Assembly: GCA_001586965.3 (NCBI GenBank)
Contig: LUCW03001718.1
Location: 1 to 64,000 of the forward strand
Length of the DNA: 64,000 nt
Direction of reading: 5' to 3'
DNA from: Sphaeroforma sirkka
Taxonomy: Eukaryota > Opisthokonta > Ichthyosporea > Ichthyophonida
Position numbers and translations under genes: made by a program. The notes under the pieces are model-generated. The model was not told the origin of the DNA. It did no database searches and saw nothing but the letters and a program-made list of their open reading frames with translations. This document shows positions 1-10,650 of the stretch, in pieces. Positions within the stretch are counted from its first letter, which is position 1; every line of letters begins with the position of its first letter.

Positions 1-500
1 ATAATGTCATAAGGAGTTATTAAGCGGAGCAACAAGTTAGGGATACTGATACATATGCAAAAGCGCTATGGAGTTATTCTGCTATTTCGGCTACTATTTC
101 AAAATGTAAAATTTAAAATAGAACAGGCTGACTCGATATAAGAGACAATGGCACAACGGTCATTATGTAGACTATGCGATTGATAGACGATCAAAAAAAA
201 AAATCAAGCGCCAAACAGAGGTCTATAAGTTCCAATCTAACAGTGCTGAACGTTAGAACTTTCTAGATTGTTAGATCCGGGGCTAAGCGTCACTGTGCGT
301 ATGGGGCTCCCCAGACGTATGCCATAGTTTAAACAGATTACTTTGGGTGACTCAAGGGCAACAATGCAACTAATACTGTGTGGAGCCTTTATTACTGTGT
401 ATAACCGCTATTACTGTGAGACAACTATTACTGTGTGGAGACAACACGAGTTTGGAGTTTTTGTAAATTACTCATATTAATGGAACTACAGCTTATCAAA
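1..500. other. AT-rich stretch without recognisable gene
   Basis: I see no coding region here. Positions about 370-445 hold four close repeats of the word ATTACTGTG inside otherwise unique AT-rich sequence. It may be the far end of the old A3 element or host intergenic DNA; nothing in the sequence decides. Confidence 0.4.
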
Positions 501-514
501 GGTGTACTTGTTAT

Positions 515-592
515 TAAAGGATCTAAATTCTAGCTGACTTAAATTGTGCCTTGGTTTATAACTTGGTATAAAACATGAAATATCCATCAGAG
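515..592 (+). repeat. fragment of an A-family LTR (end portion)
   Basis: The stretch resembles the last 75 bases or so of the complete plus-strand A-family LTR at 62417-63020 (shared words AACTGACTTAAATTG-like and AATATCCATCA). It then passes directly into A-family pol sequence of the opposite orientation, so the left end of A3 is rearranged and does not have a normal 3' LTR here. Confidence 0.5.
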
Positions 593-1444
593 TTGCTACT
601 TGGGATGATCAAGCCCTGCACAATAGCCTCTTATAAGTATGCTCATGCTCCGACCATTAGATTGTTGAAGTATCTTCTTAAAGTTGTTTCCGCAGCTGGT
701 TGTTCTTTTAAGCAGCACTTTACGTTGAGAGATGAGCTTCAGGTCCTCTTAGAGGCTTTGAGTCTCTGATCCATGGCTTTAGCTAGTTCCATGTTTTTTA
801 CGATCTAATGCCATCTCAAGTGGCATCACCTCGACTACATTCTTGTTGGGTGCATGTGTTGTACGAATCTCGAGCTTTTGTTCAAACTCCTTAGACTTCT
901 CTAGTTTAGCGAAGATCTCGGTTGAGGGTTTCTACTTGGTGGTACCTGCAGGATCGATGCAATAAACGATGGTGTGTTTCCAAGGTGTCTTCTTAATAGA
1001 ATAGCATCCCTGATACAAGAACGTGTCGGTTTCACGGTCGACATGGATAGGCTTGTCTTGTATCATATTAATTAAATAACGTATCCATGGGTCGAAGCTA
1101 CGTTAGAGACAACACAGCATAAGGGTAGACTTAATAATATTAACATAATTTAACAACTGTGCCATAAGTTGCCAGGGTAGGTTAGCCCACGCATTATGCT
1201 TTGATAAGTCAAGTTGAAAGGCATTACCTTTAGGATGTGTCAACGACCTATAATCAGAAATCTGTTTGTTATGTTCTGCGGCGAAAATATTAATAGTAAA
1301 TGAAGCCCATCTTGATTGAGCGAGGTTAAACCATTTCTTATTAGTAATGTTAAAAGCGAACTTAGCAATATTGTCATGCCAGCGGCTCACCAACTGTGAA
1401 TCAGGGTTCATGTCTTTTAAATATGTTAAAGACTTCTTAGGCAT
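593..1444 (-). pseudogene. A3 pol remnant: RNase H end, Dam-like domain, start of integrase region
   Basis: The frame at 1103-1444 carries the RNase H tail (SLTYLKDMNPDSQLVSRWHD) and then the Dam-like block with the AAEHNKQ and AQLLNYV words, aligning with A1 6400-6800. The stretch 593-1102 matches A1 5713-6390 at DNA level. The role in an intact element would be RNA removal and integration. It is fossil coding sequence with several breaks. Confidence 0.7.
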
Positions 1445-1532
1445 GGTTTAGTCGCTTTAATACTTCTTGACGATTTTAGCATGTTCATGTGCTGTCTTTG
1501 TAAAGATAACTATATCATCTAATACTGATACG

Positions 1533-1988
1533 TTATCCGACAGGTCCGCAAATAGTTCCATCATAACTTGTTGGAAGAAGAAGGCAACATGTGTAAGCCT
1601 TCAGGTGCACCTTTAAATTGGTACGTCTACCTTGCCAAGTAAAAGAAAAATATTTACTATGCGGCTCATATATTTGTAATTGATGGAATGCAGCTTTTAA
1701 GTCTACCTTGGAAAAGATAGTCGCACCTTCCATTTTGCGTAGTATCTCGCTTATCTTTGGTAAGGGAAAACTATGTTGCGGAATTAGTTTGTTGATTGGC
1801 GACAGGTCTAGTACTACTCTTGTTTTACTGAACGTTCCATCAGATATGTATTGATCGACCGCTAAGAGAGCTAAGTTAACTGGGGTTGCATCAAAATTGA
1901 TTTCAATTAGACCCTGTTTAAACCAATCTTCAAATTGGTTTCGACAACGCCTTTGTGTCTCCAACTCACGTAGTTGTGTGAAAGACAC
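1533..1988 (-). pseudogene. A3 reverse transcriptase remnant
   Basis: The open frame matches the finger and palm part of the A1 reverse transcriptase. It shows the VVLDLSPINKLIPQHSFPLP and ATIFSKVDLKAAFHQ motifs of gypsy RT (motifs A and B region, with the first catalytic aspartate in KVDLKAAF). The neighbouring frames to left and right belong to RNase H and protease of the same element. Fossil. Confidence 0.75.
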
Positions 1989-2163
1989 TTTAACTTAGAG
2001 AAGTCGACGTTTGTTAAGTCAAGCTTAACGTACTCGTTAGAGAAATTAAACATACACCAGTCAGTTATTGCAATCTTTCTCTGTTTTATATAATTAAGTC
2101 CATAATTATATCGGTAAAGTGCGGAATCATATCTTTTGCTTCATCTTCCGGAGGTTTAGGTAT

Positions 2164-2560
2164 CTATAACATGTTATCATCTGACTGATCTTTATTTGGG
2201 TCTAGTCTATTAGGCAGACCAGTGAAAGTTACACCTAAACTGAGAAGATCAGTCATACCTATGATTAAATCGTATTTTTGAGACATGTCAGTAACAATTA
2301 GGTGAGTCTTTACTTCTCTTCTATCTGGCAACATTATGTGTACATAGTCAATGGCTTCTTTGCAAGTGGTAACTTTGCCATTTCCCAGGATTAAATTAGT
2401 TGTTTCGTTATGGATAGCCATATTTGTAGCGTAGGCTACTCGGCGTGAGATAGCAGAGACTTCAGCCCCTGGATCAAAAAGTGCTATAACTTTTTCTCCA
2501 TTTACATAAACGGTTTAAATTTTACGTTCATCTCCTTTGGTGTAGATTTTATTGAACTTT
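2164..2560 (-). pseudogene. A3 aspartic protease remnant
   Basis: The frame at 2164-2421 aligns with the A1 protease region (DMSQKYDLIIGMTDLLSLG, the flap-to-C-terminal half of a retropepsin). The DPG active-site neighbourhood is encoded just upstream, around 2440-2480, on the same strand. In an intact element this enzyme would process the Gag-Pol polyprotein. Fossil. Confidence 0.65.
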
Positions 2561-2589
2561 TTCTCATAATCTTGCTCTAGTGCACACAT

Positions 2590-3581
2590 ATGAAACTGTC
2601 AGTGCTTAACTTGGACGTCCGGCATGTCCTTGCAATCATCTTTGTGCCAACCATTAGTACCCTGGCAAGTAGTACACTCTTTCATATAGTGCCCAAAATT
2701 TGGCTCACCTGGTGCACACTTAACGGAGTCGTGTTTACCATTCCACTTGCCATCATGTTTAGTGAGGTTGTAACCACACTTCTTGCAAGGTGCTCTCTCC
2801 TTCCTTTCACCCTTTGGTTCAGTATAAGTAGAGCCTTTACCACCTCCAGTAGTAGTGCGAGGTTTCTTAGTATTACGCGTAGTGTTATTCTCTGTCGCGG
2901 TACGCTTAGTGGGCTGGGTAAAGCTCGAGGTACTAAGTACTCTAGTAGATGAGTTAGTATGCTATTGAACTATCTTCTCGAAGACAGACCAAGGCATAGA
3001 TCGCAAATCACCATAGGCGATAATATCATCATTCACCTTCTTAAATAGGCTAGCCCCCAGAGTCTCCATCATCTGACAAATTAATAAATATTCGCCAATA
3101 TAGGTACGATCTCCCATCCGAGTGTTCATATGTGTCATATGAGCTAGAGCACCTCGAATAGTGGTATCGTTCGCAAAGGTTTTGCAAGACTCTAGAAGTT
3201 CACGGTCACGGGCATCTTCAAAGAACGCGTTAAGTATATTCTCACGCAACTGGCGCCAAGGTAGGGCTTTCCAGTTGGGCTCATAGGCCTTCAATATAGT
3301 TTTTCATTCCTCTGACTCACAGAAATGAATAAAGGCATTCATTATCTGCTTATCTTTAAGGCTGGCAAGACTCCTTAAGTGGGTCAAAGGCCTTCAGTGT
3401 CTCCACTGTACTCTCATTAGTAGAGAAATCGACCTCAGCCTTTGCGTTACCTAGCTGCTTTATAAAGCTTGGTTCGAAACCTTCACGAGGTTTACGGTCA
3501 GGCTACGGGCTGCTAGTGCCAAGATGGAGTGTATCTCCTTTCTCTTGTTATCGATTAGATAGCGAATGTTATCCGCTTTTT
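2590..3581 (-). pseudogene. A3 gag remnant (C-terminal half with zinc-knuckle region)
   Basis: Minus-strand frames match A1 gag: 2962-3294 reads like the capsid C-terminal part (GEYLLICQMMETLGASLFKK, PWSVFEKIVQ). 2600-2800 matches the A1 cysteine-rich stretch at 8525-8725 at DNA level. Gag sequence stops at 3581, where the A1 LTR begins. Fossil with several breaks. Confidence 0.7.
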
Positions 3582-4178
3582 TGTAAACTTCGATGGAAAT
3601 TACTAGGTTTCAAACTATATTAAACTAAAATACAATTTAGTCAGTTAGGATTTAGCAGTGGTAGCTTGTGTAAGAATGATCGGGACTGCCTCTTGTTAAG
3701 AGCCTAAATATCCTCGATCACACAGGGCGTACCTCTAGCTGTTCTTTATTGAATAATTTTCACTAGAAGTACTAAATGTTCATGACCACTTGCCTAATTT
3801 GTAAATAGACATAATAACGTAAGTCACGTTAATACATTAGCTGATATAAATAAAGTTCCATCTGAAGAAAAGTTAAAAAAAAAAAAAAGACTTATTGGAT
3901 TTTGGAGATTGGCGGGAGGACCAAAATCAATAAGTAGTAGTTCGGAGATTATAAAATTTAGTTTATAATTATCCTACATCTACTAATGTCTCAAATAGGT
4001 CCAAGTAGATGAGTCATACCAAATACTCAGGCTATTGGAGCCATCAAAGTGAATTTAGAACACTTTGGAAATATTGGAAAAAGAGCTTGTACTAATTATT
4101 TAAAATACAAAATAAAAACCAATGTATTATCTCAATTGATCTTGATATTTTAGACTGACCGGAGGCCGTATTTCTACA
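3582..4178 (-). repeat. A1 3' LTR
   Basis: On the plus strand it runs TGTAAACTTCG to GTATTTCTACA, with TG...CA ends and short inverted termini. It is nearly identical to 10651-11248 and clearly related to 62417-63020. An AATAAA-type signal is present on the coding strand. The purine-rich stretch just upstream on the coding strand (ACTGGGGCTA) is a weak polypurine tract. Confidence 0.88.
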
Positions 4179-4304
4179 TAGCCCCAGTAGCTTTTAGAAC
4201 TACGAACGTACGTTAAGATACGATCTAGTTGGTAAAGCGAAAACCAAAGTAAAAACGGTTTCGGTCATGACTTATCGAGTAAGTATGTGCCTATATGTAC
4301 GAGT

Positions 4305-4496
4305 TCAAGACTCATGTTGTACTCTATGTCGTTTAGTATTTGGTCCAGTAACCATTTCCGATGTAGGCGCCTTACGTTTATTATTTGGTAAGGTATTAGC
4401 CAAAGGCTGTTCTTCATTAGTAAGTAAGTTTGAACAATTTTCTGCACTGTTGGTAAGCAGATCAGAAAGTTTAGTCACGTAGGAAGTAGGTGGCAA
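4305..4496 (-). pseudogene. A1: short frame after the chromodomain with basic clusters
   Basis: A frame of about 63 codons downstream of the integrase/chromodomain end. It contains two basic clusters about 14 residues apart (NKRKAP and TKRHRV), the look of a bipartite nuclear localisation signal. It may be the far C-terminus of Pol or a separate small product; I cannot tell. A nuclear signal would suit an integrase of this family. Low certainty. Confidence 0.35.
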
Positions 4497-4515
4497 ATAG
4501 GGAATTTCAGATCCG

Positions 4516-5844
4516 TCAGGGTTTTGTAGTCACCTGAGGAAACCCTTTTCGTTTATCTCGTGTGTTCTTATGTAAACGCTTATTCCATTTCTTATTAAAG
4601 ATACGAAGAAAGTCGCGAGATTCACGAAATGCATCGGAGGTTAGCCAAGCTACTGTCCCATCCATGAAACGGGTCTTGTAGTAAGTGTAACCGTCTTCGG
4701 ATGTTTTGTCAATTATATCTTTGACTTGTGACTCCATAACTGGTACATCAGAATCAAATGAGCGAGCGAATGAGAGTTCGGAGGTAGGGATACGGTGAGT
4801 GCCTAGATTGGTTGCGCTAGTACCATCAATGTTATTCACTTCGTAAGTATCACTCTTCTCATCATGGTAGGAAATAACAAAAGGTCCTATCGTCTTAGAA
4901 GAGAGTTCGGTAACGTTGGCGTTTCGATTTATAATGTTAACGTAATCGCCGACTTTGAACTGAACAATGTTCTTAGTGTTATTCCATCGGTCATACGCTT
5001 TAAGTAGGACGCGATTCTTGTGCTCGAGTAAACAGGGGTAAACAACGTTCTGCATATGCTCGATCTTTTGAAGCCACGGGGTAGCGTGTTTCTCGGGCGC
5101 AGTTTTATCAAACGTTGCTTGTAATTCACTATAGCGGCCAAAGAAATAGTGAAACGGGAGTGTTCCAGTTTGAGGATTCATGCAGTTATTCATTTGAGTC
5201 TGAACCCATTTCAAATGATAAGGCCACATATCCTCAACGTCGTCTAGTGCGGTACGCAAGAGTTTCTTAAGTTCTCTATGACGTGTCTCATTTGCACCCT
5301 GCGTTTGAGGTTTGTAAGGAACACCACGCCTATGGGTCATGCCTGATACGAGTATAAGTGCCTCCATTACGTCGGTACAAAACTCACTACCGTTATCAGA
5401 ACATAGTACTCGGGGAAACCGAAGTCATTAAAGACGTGATAGCATAATTCTGCCACTGTTTGTGGACGTTTGTTCGGTATTGCATAAAGCAAGTTATAGC
5501 CCGAAGCCACACATAAGAAATGACAGATATATACATCGCCAGTATGCTTGGATCGCGGGAGTTTAACCAAATCGACTATGACTCGGCGCATCGGTTGGTC
5601 TTCTGTCACACTTTTTTAGGGGTGCCCAACCGTATCGCTTGATCTGGTTCTTTTCACAATCAGTACAGCGTCGGTATACTTCACGTATGGTTTCTTTCAG
5701 CGCCGGGTGATCAAGCCCTGCACGAATAGCCATTTTATAAGTATGCTCATATGCTCGATGCGTTAAATTATGTATAATTTTAACTCTACTTTCGAGCTCC
5801 TCTAAGTCAGTCAGATTCTGCGTAACGCTGGCTGGATGAACCAT
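4516..5844 (-). pseudogene. A1 integrase and chromodomain-like end
   Basis: The N-terminal zinc-binding part is visible at 5563-5844 (histidines in HNLTHRAYEHTYK, then CTDC). The catalytic core follows: the first aspartate in VIVDLVKLP (5367-5609) and the glutamate region GANETRHRELKKLL (4516-5367). A GPF/Y-like segment (VGDYVNI, TIGPFVISY) and a chromodomain-like stretch (YYKTRFMDGTVAWLTSDAF) complete it. In a working element it would insert the cDNA, with the chromodomain guiding it to particular chromatin. Fossil, spread over three frames. Confidence 0.8.
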
Positions 5845-6034
5845 AGTCCTGTTGGAAAGGGCAACCTCAGTATCAGGAGGGTAGAGTCCTGAGATACATA
5901 ATTGACAACATTGGATTGTTGAAGTATCTTCTTCAGTTGTTTCGCCACTCCTGGCTGTTCTTTAAGCAGCGCTTTAAGTAGTTGAGTGCGAGCTTCAGGT
6001 TCTCTTAGAGTTTTGAGTCTTTTGATCCATGGCC

Positions 6035-7114
6035 TTAGCTAGTTCCATGTTTTTTACGATCTAATGCCGTTTCAATCGGCATTACCTCGACTACAATCTT
6101 GTTGGGTGCATGTGTTGTACGAGTCTTGAGCTTTTGTTCAAACTCTTTAGACTCCTCTAGTTTAGCTAAGAATTCGGTTGAGGGTTTCCACTTAGTGGTA
6201 CCTGCAGGACCGATGCGACAAACAATGGTGTGTTTCCAAGGCGTCTTCTTAATAGAATAGGATCCCTGATACAAGAACGTGTCGGTTTCACGGTCGACAT
6301 AAATAGGTTCGTCTTGAATCATATTAATTAAATCACGTATCCATGGGTCGGAGTTACGTAAGGGACAACACAGCGTAATGGTAGATTTAGTAATATTAAC
6401 ATAATTTAACAACTGTGCGATAAGTTGACAAGGTGGGTTAGCCCACGCATTATGCTTTGATAAGTCAAGCTGAAATGCATCACCTTTAGGATGAGTCAAC
6501 GACCTATATTCAGAAACCTGTTTGTTATGTTCTGCGGCAAACATATCAACAGTAAATGGACCCCATCGTGATTGAGCGAGGTTAAACCATTTCTTATTTA
6601 GCATCCAATCGGTTGCTAATAACTCTTTGACTGTTTTCTGGTAGTCGGGCACAAGTCGAGAGAGCATGTCAGGAAGATGGTTATGTATTCCTGGAATGTG
6701 TGTTATATTAAAAGCGAACTTGGCAATAATGTCATGCCAGCGGCTCACCAACTGTGAATCAGGGTTCATATCTTTTAAGTATGTTAAAGACTTTTGATCA
6801 CAGGCGACAGTAAAGTAACTTCCATAAAGGTAGTCTTTAAACTGTCTTAGCGCAGTAACTATAGCAAGGAGCTCTTGTTTAACGGTAGGGTAATTCCGTT
6901 GACTCTTATTATAACTCTTGCTAAAGAATTGTATGTAGCGCGGTTTACCATTTATCGTTTGGTAAAGCACTCCACCTACCGCTCGATCTGAAGCGTCGGT
7001 TGCTACTTGGAATGGGACACCATCCACAGGGTACTGCATGATGGGTGCGTCCATTACTTTACTTTTGACTAGTTTAAATGCATCATCACATTCTTTAGTC
7101 AAAGCTTTCCCCAA
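6035..7114 (-). pseudogene. A1 RNase H plus Dam-like domain
   Basis: The first half is a gypsy RNase H: catalytic aspartate in VATDASDRAVGG, glutamate in KQELLAIV, aspartate in VACDQKSL, and the end word HIPGIHNHLPDMLSRL. The second half (about residues 170-270) reads FTVDMFAAEHNKQ, GDAFQLDL, WANPPCQLI, TLCCP and DPWIRDL. Its spacing is that of the phage/DIRS-type Dam methyltransferase family, whose catalytic motif is DPPY or NPPY/W. Whether it ever methylated DNA is unknown. This is one of the longest open pieces of A1. Confidence 0.8.
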
Positions 7115-7277
7115 AGGTCCTTTGTGCAGCCGTAGGTGACTGAAAGGCTTTAAGTAATGAGAAAGATGCGGTACCGAATCGAGAAGAAGTTAACAAACCC
7201 ACACACAGAGTTCACATCTCTTCCAGTAATTGGTGTTGATAAATCCAACAGAAACTGTTTCTTGCCAGGATCAATTT

Positions 7278-8425
7278 CTACCCTGCTGCAGATACTTTGT
7301 AGCCAAGTAAGTGTATAGTATCTTTAGCAAAAGAACACTTGTCTTCGTTAATCTTAAGTTTAGCATGATTAAGTCGCTTTAAGACTTCTTTAACGAGTTT
7401 AGCATGTTCATGTGCTGTCTTTGTAAAGATAACTATATCATCTAAATAGACTGATACGTTATACGACAGGTCCGCAAATAGTTCCATCATAACTTGTTGG
7501 AAGAAAGAAGGTAACATGTGTAAGCCTTCAGGTGCACCTTTAAACTGGTACTTCTTACCTTGCCAAGTAAAGGAAAAGTATTTCCTATGAGGCTGATATA
7601 TTTGTAGTTGATGGAATGCAGCTTTTAAGTCTATCTTTGAAAAGATAGTCGCACCCTCCATTTTTGCGTAGTATCTCGCTTATCTTAGGTAAGGGAAAAC
7701 TATGTTGCGGAATTAGTTTGTTGATTGGCGACAGGTCTAGTACTACTCTTGTTTTACTAAACGTTCCATCAGATTTATATTGATCGACCGCTAAGAGAGC
7801 TAAGTTAACTGGGGTTGCATCATAATTGATTTCAATTAGACCCTGTTTTAACCAATCTTCGATTTGGGTTTTGACAACGTCTTTGTGTCTCCAACTCACG
7901 TAGTTATGTGAAGGACACTTTAACTTAGAGAAGTCGACGTTTGTTAAGTCAAGTCTAACGTACCCATTAGAGAACTTAAACATACACCAGTCAGTTATTG
8001 CAATCTTCCTGTTTTGTATAATTAAGTCCATAATTATATCGGTGAAGTGCGGAATCATATCCTTTGCTTCACCTTCCGGAGGTTTAGGTATCTTTAACAT
8101 ATTATCATCTGACTGATCTTTATTCGGGTCTAGCCCATTAGGCAGACCAGTGAGTGTTATACCTAAACTGAGAAGATCAGTCATACCTATAATTAAATCG
8201 TATTTCTGAGACATGTCAGTAACGATTAGGTGAGTCTTCACTTCTCTTCTATCTGACAGCATTATGTGTGCATAGTCAATGGCTTGTTCGCAAGTAGTAA
8301 CTTTGCCATTTCCCAAGATTAAATCAGTTGTTTCGTTATGGACAGCCATATCTGTAGCGTAGGCTACTCGGCATGAGATAGCAGAGACTTCAGCCCTGGA
8401 TCAAATAGTGCCATAACTTTTCTCC
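7278..8425 (-). pseudogene. A1 protease and reverse transcriptase
   Basis: The protease part (about 8090-8425) shows the DPG active-site word upstream of MAVHNETTDLILGNGKV and the DLIIGMTDLLSLG end. RT follows with QWIEDWLKQGLI-like template grip sequence, VVLDLSPINKLIPQHSFPLP, the aspartate of KIDLKAAFHQLQIY, and the YLDDIVIF catalytic box with HEHAKLVKEVLKRL after it. These match Ty3/gypsy RT in motif order and spacing. Fossil, in at least two frames. Confidence 0.82.
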
Positions 8426-8524
8426 ATTTACGAAAACTGTTTGAAAGATACGTTCATCTCCTTTGGTATAGATTTTATTGAACATTTTCTCATAATCTTG
8501 CTCTAGTGCGCACATATGGTACTG

Positions 8525-9045
8525 TCAGTGCTTAACTTGGACGTCTGGTAAGTCCTTGCAATCCTCTTTGTGCCAACCGTTAGTACCCTTGCAAGTAGCA
8601 CACTCTTTCATATAGTGTCCAAAATCTGGCTTGCCTGGTGCACACTTAACAGGGTCGTGTCTACCATTCCACTTGCCATTACGTTTTGTGAGGTTGTAAC
8701 CACACTTCTTGCAAGGCGCTCTCACCTTCTTATCACCTTTCGGTTCGGTAGAAGTAGAGCCAGTACCCCCCCTCAGTAGTAGTGCGAGGGTTTCTTAGTA
8801 CTACGCGCAGTATTAGTCTCTACTGCGTTTCGCTTAGTGGGCTGGGTGTAGCTCGTGGTACTAAGTACTCTAGTAGAGGAATTGGTATGCTTGTGTACTA
8901 TCTTCTCAAAGACAGACCAAGGCATAGATCGCAAATCACCATAGGCGATGATGTCATCATTGACTTTCTTAAAGAGGTTAGCTCCCAGAGTCTCCATCAT
9001 CTGACAAATTAATAAATATTCGCCAGTATAGGTACGACCACCCAT
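8525..9045 (-). pseudogene. A1 gag C-terminal part with cysteine-rich (zinc-knuckle-like) region
   Basis: 8773-9045 encodes a helical capsid-type segment (YTGEYLLICQMMETLGANLF, PWSVFEKIV) followed by a basic, Ser/Thr-rich linker. 8525-8725 holds two cysteine clusters, CKKCGYN and CATCKGTNGWHKEDC. The second has a C-x2-C-x6-H-x3-C pattern, close to a retroviral zinc knuckle, and would bind genomic RNA in nucleocapsid. Fossil. Confidence 0.7.
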
Positions 9046-9118
9046 CCAGTATTCATATGTGTCATATGAGCTAGAGCACCTCGAATAGTGGTATCGTTCG
9101 CAAAGAACTTGCGAGACT

Positions 9119-9736
9119 CTAGAAGTTCACGGTCACGTGCATCTTCAAAAAAAAGGTGTTAAGTATATTATCACGCAACTGGTGCCAGGGTAGGGCTTTC
9201 CAGTTGGGCTCATGAGCCTTCAAGATAGTTCGCCATTCACCTGGCTCACAGAAATGAATAAAGGCATTCATCATCTGCTTATCCCTAAGGCTGGCAGACT
9301 CCTTAAGTTGGTCGAAGGCCTTCAGTGTCTCCACTGTACTCTCATTAGTAGAGAAATCGACCTCAGCCTGCGCGTTACCTAGCTGCTTTATAAAGCTTGG
9401 TTCTAAGTGTTCACGAGGCTCATGCTCAGTGCTACGGGCTGCTAGTGCCAAGATGGTGTCTATTTCCTTTCTCTTGTTATCGATTAGATAGCGAATGTTA
9501 TCCGCTTTCCTATCGTCAAGGTCAGAGTCATTCAATAGACGGTCCTCAAGGACTTGCATACCAGAGCGTAATAGCCTGAGACGAGTATGTCTGGTTCTCA
9601 CTTCCTCATCCTCAGGATTAGAGCGGGAACTCTCTAACGAGGTACTGGTGTAGCGATTGCCAAAATCGTGATTACCAGGGTTGGTTGGCAAATGAGGGTC
9701 GATATTACGAGGATGGTAAGCCTCATCGAGTTCCAT
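9119..9736 (-). pseudogene. A1 gag central part
   Basis: The frame starts at an ATG at 9736 and reads a charged N-terminal stretch, a predicted coiled-coil-like segment (RHTRLRLLRSGMQVLEDRLL, DNIRYLIDNKRKEIDTI) and then a capsid-like helical part (FIHFCEPGEWRTILKAHEPN). It lies between the antisense tRNA-like segment and the zinc-knuckle part. The same coiled-coil arrangement occurs in A3 and, loosely, in the D-like gag. Fossil. Confidence 0.7.
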
Positions 9737-9837
9737 ACGATCATATCCTCTGACAGGGTTAGGTTTGTCAAGAGGATGGTCGATGGTAGCATCAGAGCTA
9801 TAGAGATTAAATTTTGAAATATTATCTCTCTCTCGCC

Positions 9838-9920
9838 AGTGGTAACTGGCTTAGTGGTAAACATACTGGCTGGTAAACCAGTAGGTCTCGGGTTCGAAAC
9901 CCGGCCCGAAATTTTTTTTC
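9838..9920 (+). repeat. tRNA-like segment antisense to A1 gag
   Basis: On the plus strand an A-box-like TGGCTTAGTGG (9847-9857) is followed by an anticodon-arm-like hairpin (TACTGG...CCAGTA) and a B-box GGTTCGAAACC (9891-9901) in a 5-bp T-stem with a 7-nt loop. A run of eight T follows (Pol III terminator-like). The acceptor stem does not pair and the anticodon loop has eight bases, so this is not a normal tRNA gene; it looks tRNA-derived, like a SINE head. The same segment sits at the same place in A3 (11580-11654) and A2 (63836-63912). Confidence 0.7.
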
Positions 9921-9941
9921 TTCTTCGGTATAGGAAGAATA

Positions 9942-10568
9942 TCAGCCAAGTGGGACACGATAGGGGTCCACAACTGCTGCTGCCGCTAGCTCCTTCAAGA
10001 GCGCTTCAGTGCGGTTCAATTGGCGTTGAGATTGAGAGGATCCAGCCACTCGTTGTCGAGTTATGGCGTCCTCAGCTTCGGCCCCAAGATTTGAGCTGAA
10101 TGGAATGGCTTCTCCATCGATGGCGAAACCGAAATTTTCGGACAGGTCCAATACTTCCTTTTCACGCCGGATTTGTGCTGGAGTGTCCTTTAGATGTGGA
10201 GTTATAATGCCCCCCCCCGACATTCGTATCCACGAATTTTCCAGCCTTTCGACGTTTATCCCCAATATTTGACGGCACGTGGTCAGGGGGGGCAAGCTGG
10301 GGTCCTGAGCTTCACTCCTAGGTGATACACGGACGCTGGCGAGCCTTTCCGCGGTAGTAGATACCTCTTCTTCCAAGGCTTTAGGATCCGACGAGTCATC
10401 CTCAGAATAATCCTCTGTACCAACCTCAGAATTTGCTTCCCCAACAGTATCCTCGGCAGGCTCAACTCCAGACAGGCTAGGTGTTTCCACAGGGACCTCA
10501 GGAACCTCGGCAGGCTTAGCAGGCTTAGAGCTAGCGGCTCCCTTGCCTTTAGAAGTACCCTTAGCCAT
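9942..10568 (-). pseudogene. A1 gag N-terminal part
   Basis: It starts at ATG 10568 (MAKGTSKGKGAASSKPAK), about 80 bases downstream of the 5' LTR. It has a basic Lys/Ser/Gly N-terminus, an acidic Glu/Asp/Ser block, and a segment common to A2 (KALEEEVST.AERLASVRVSP). No enzymatic motif is seen; the composition suits a disordered Gag N-terminus. The matching A2 frame starts at 63196. The antisense tRNA-like segment lies right after it. Confidence 0.65.
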
Positions 10569-10650
10569 AGTAATTGCTGGATAGTAAATTGATGTCAGAC
10601 AGTCTAGAAGCAGTACACTACTGTAACTACTATATAACTGAAAAAAAATA

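Noticed and set aside
9838-9920. Functional tRNA gene
   Set aside because: The acceptor stem does not pair, the anticodon loop has eight bases and the D-arm is poor; a tRNA-derived segment fits better.
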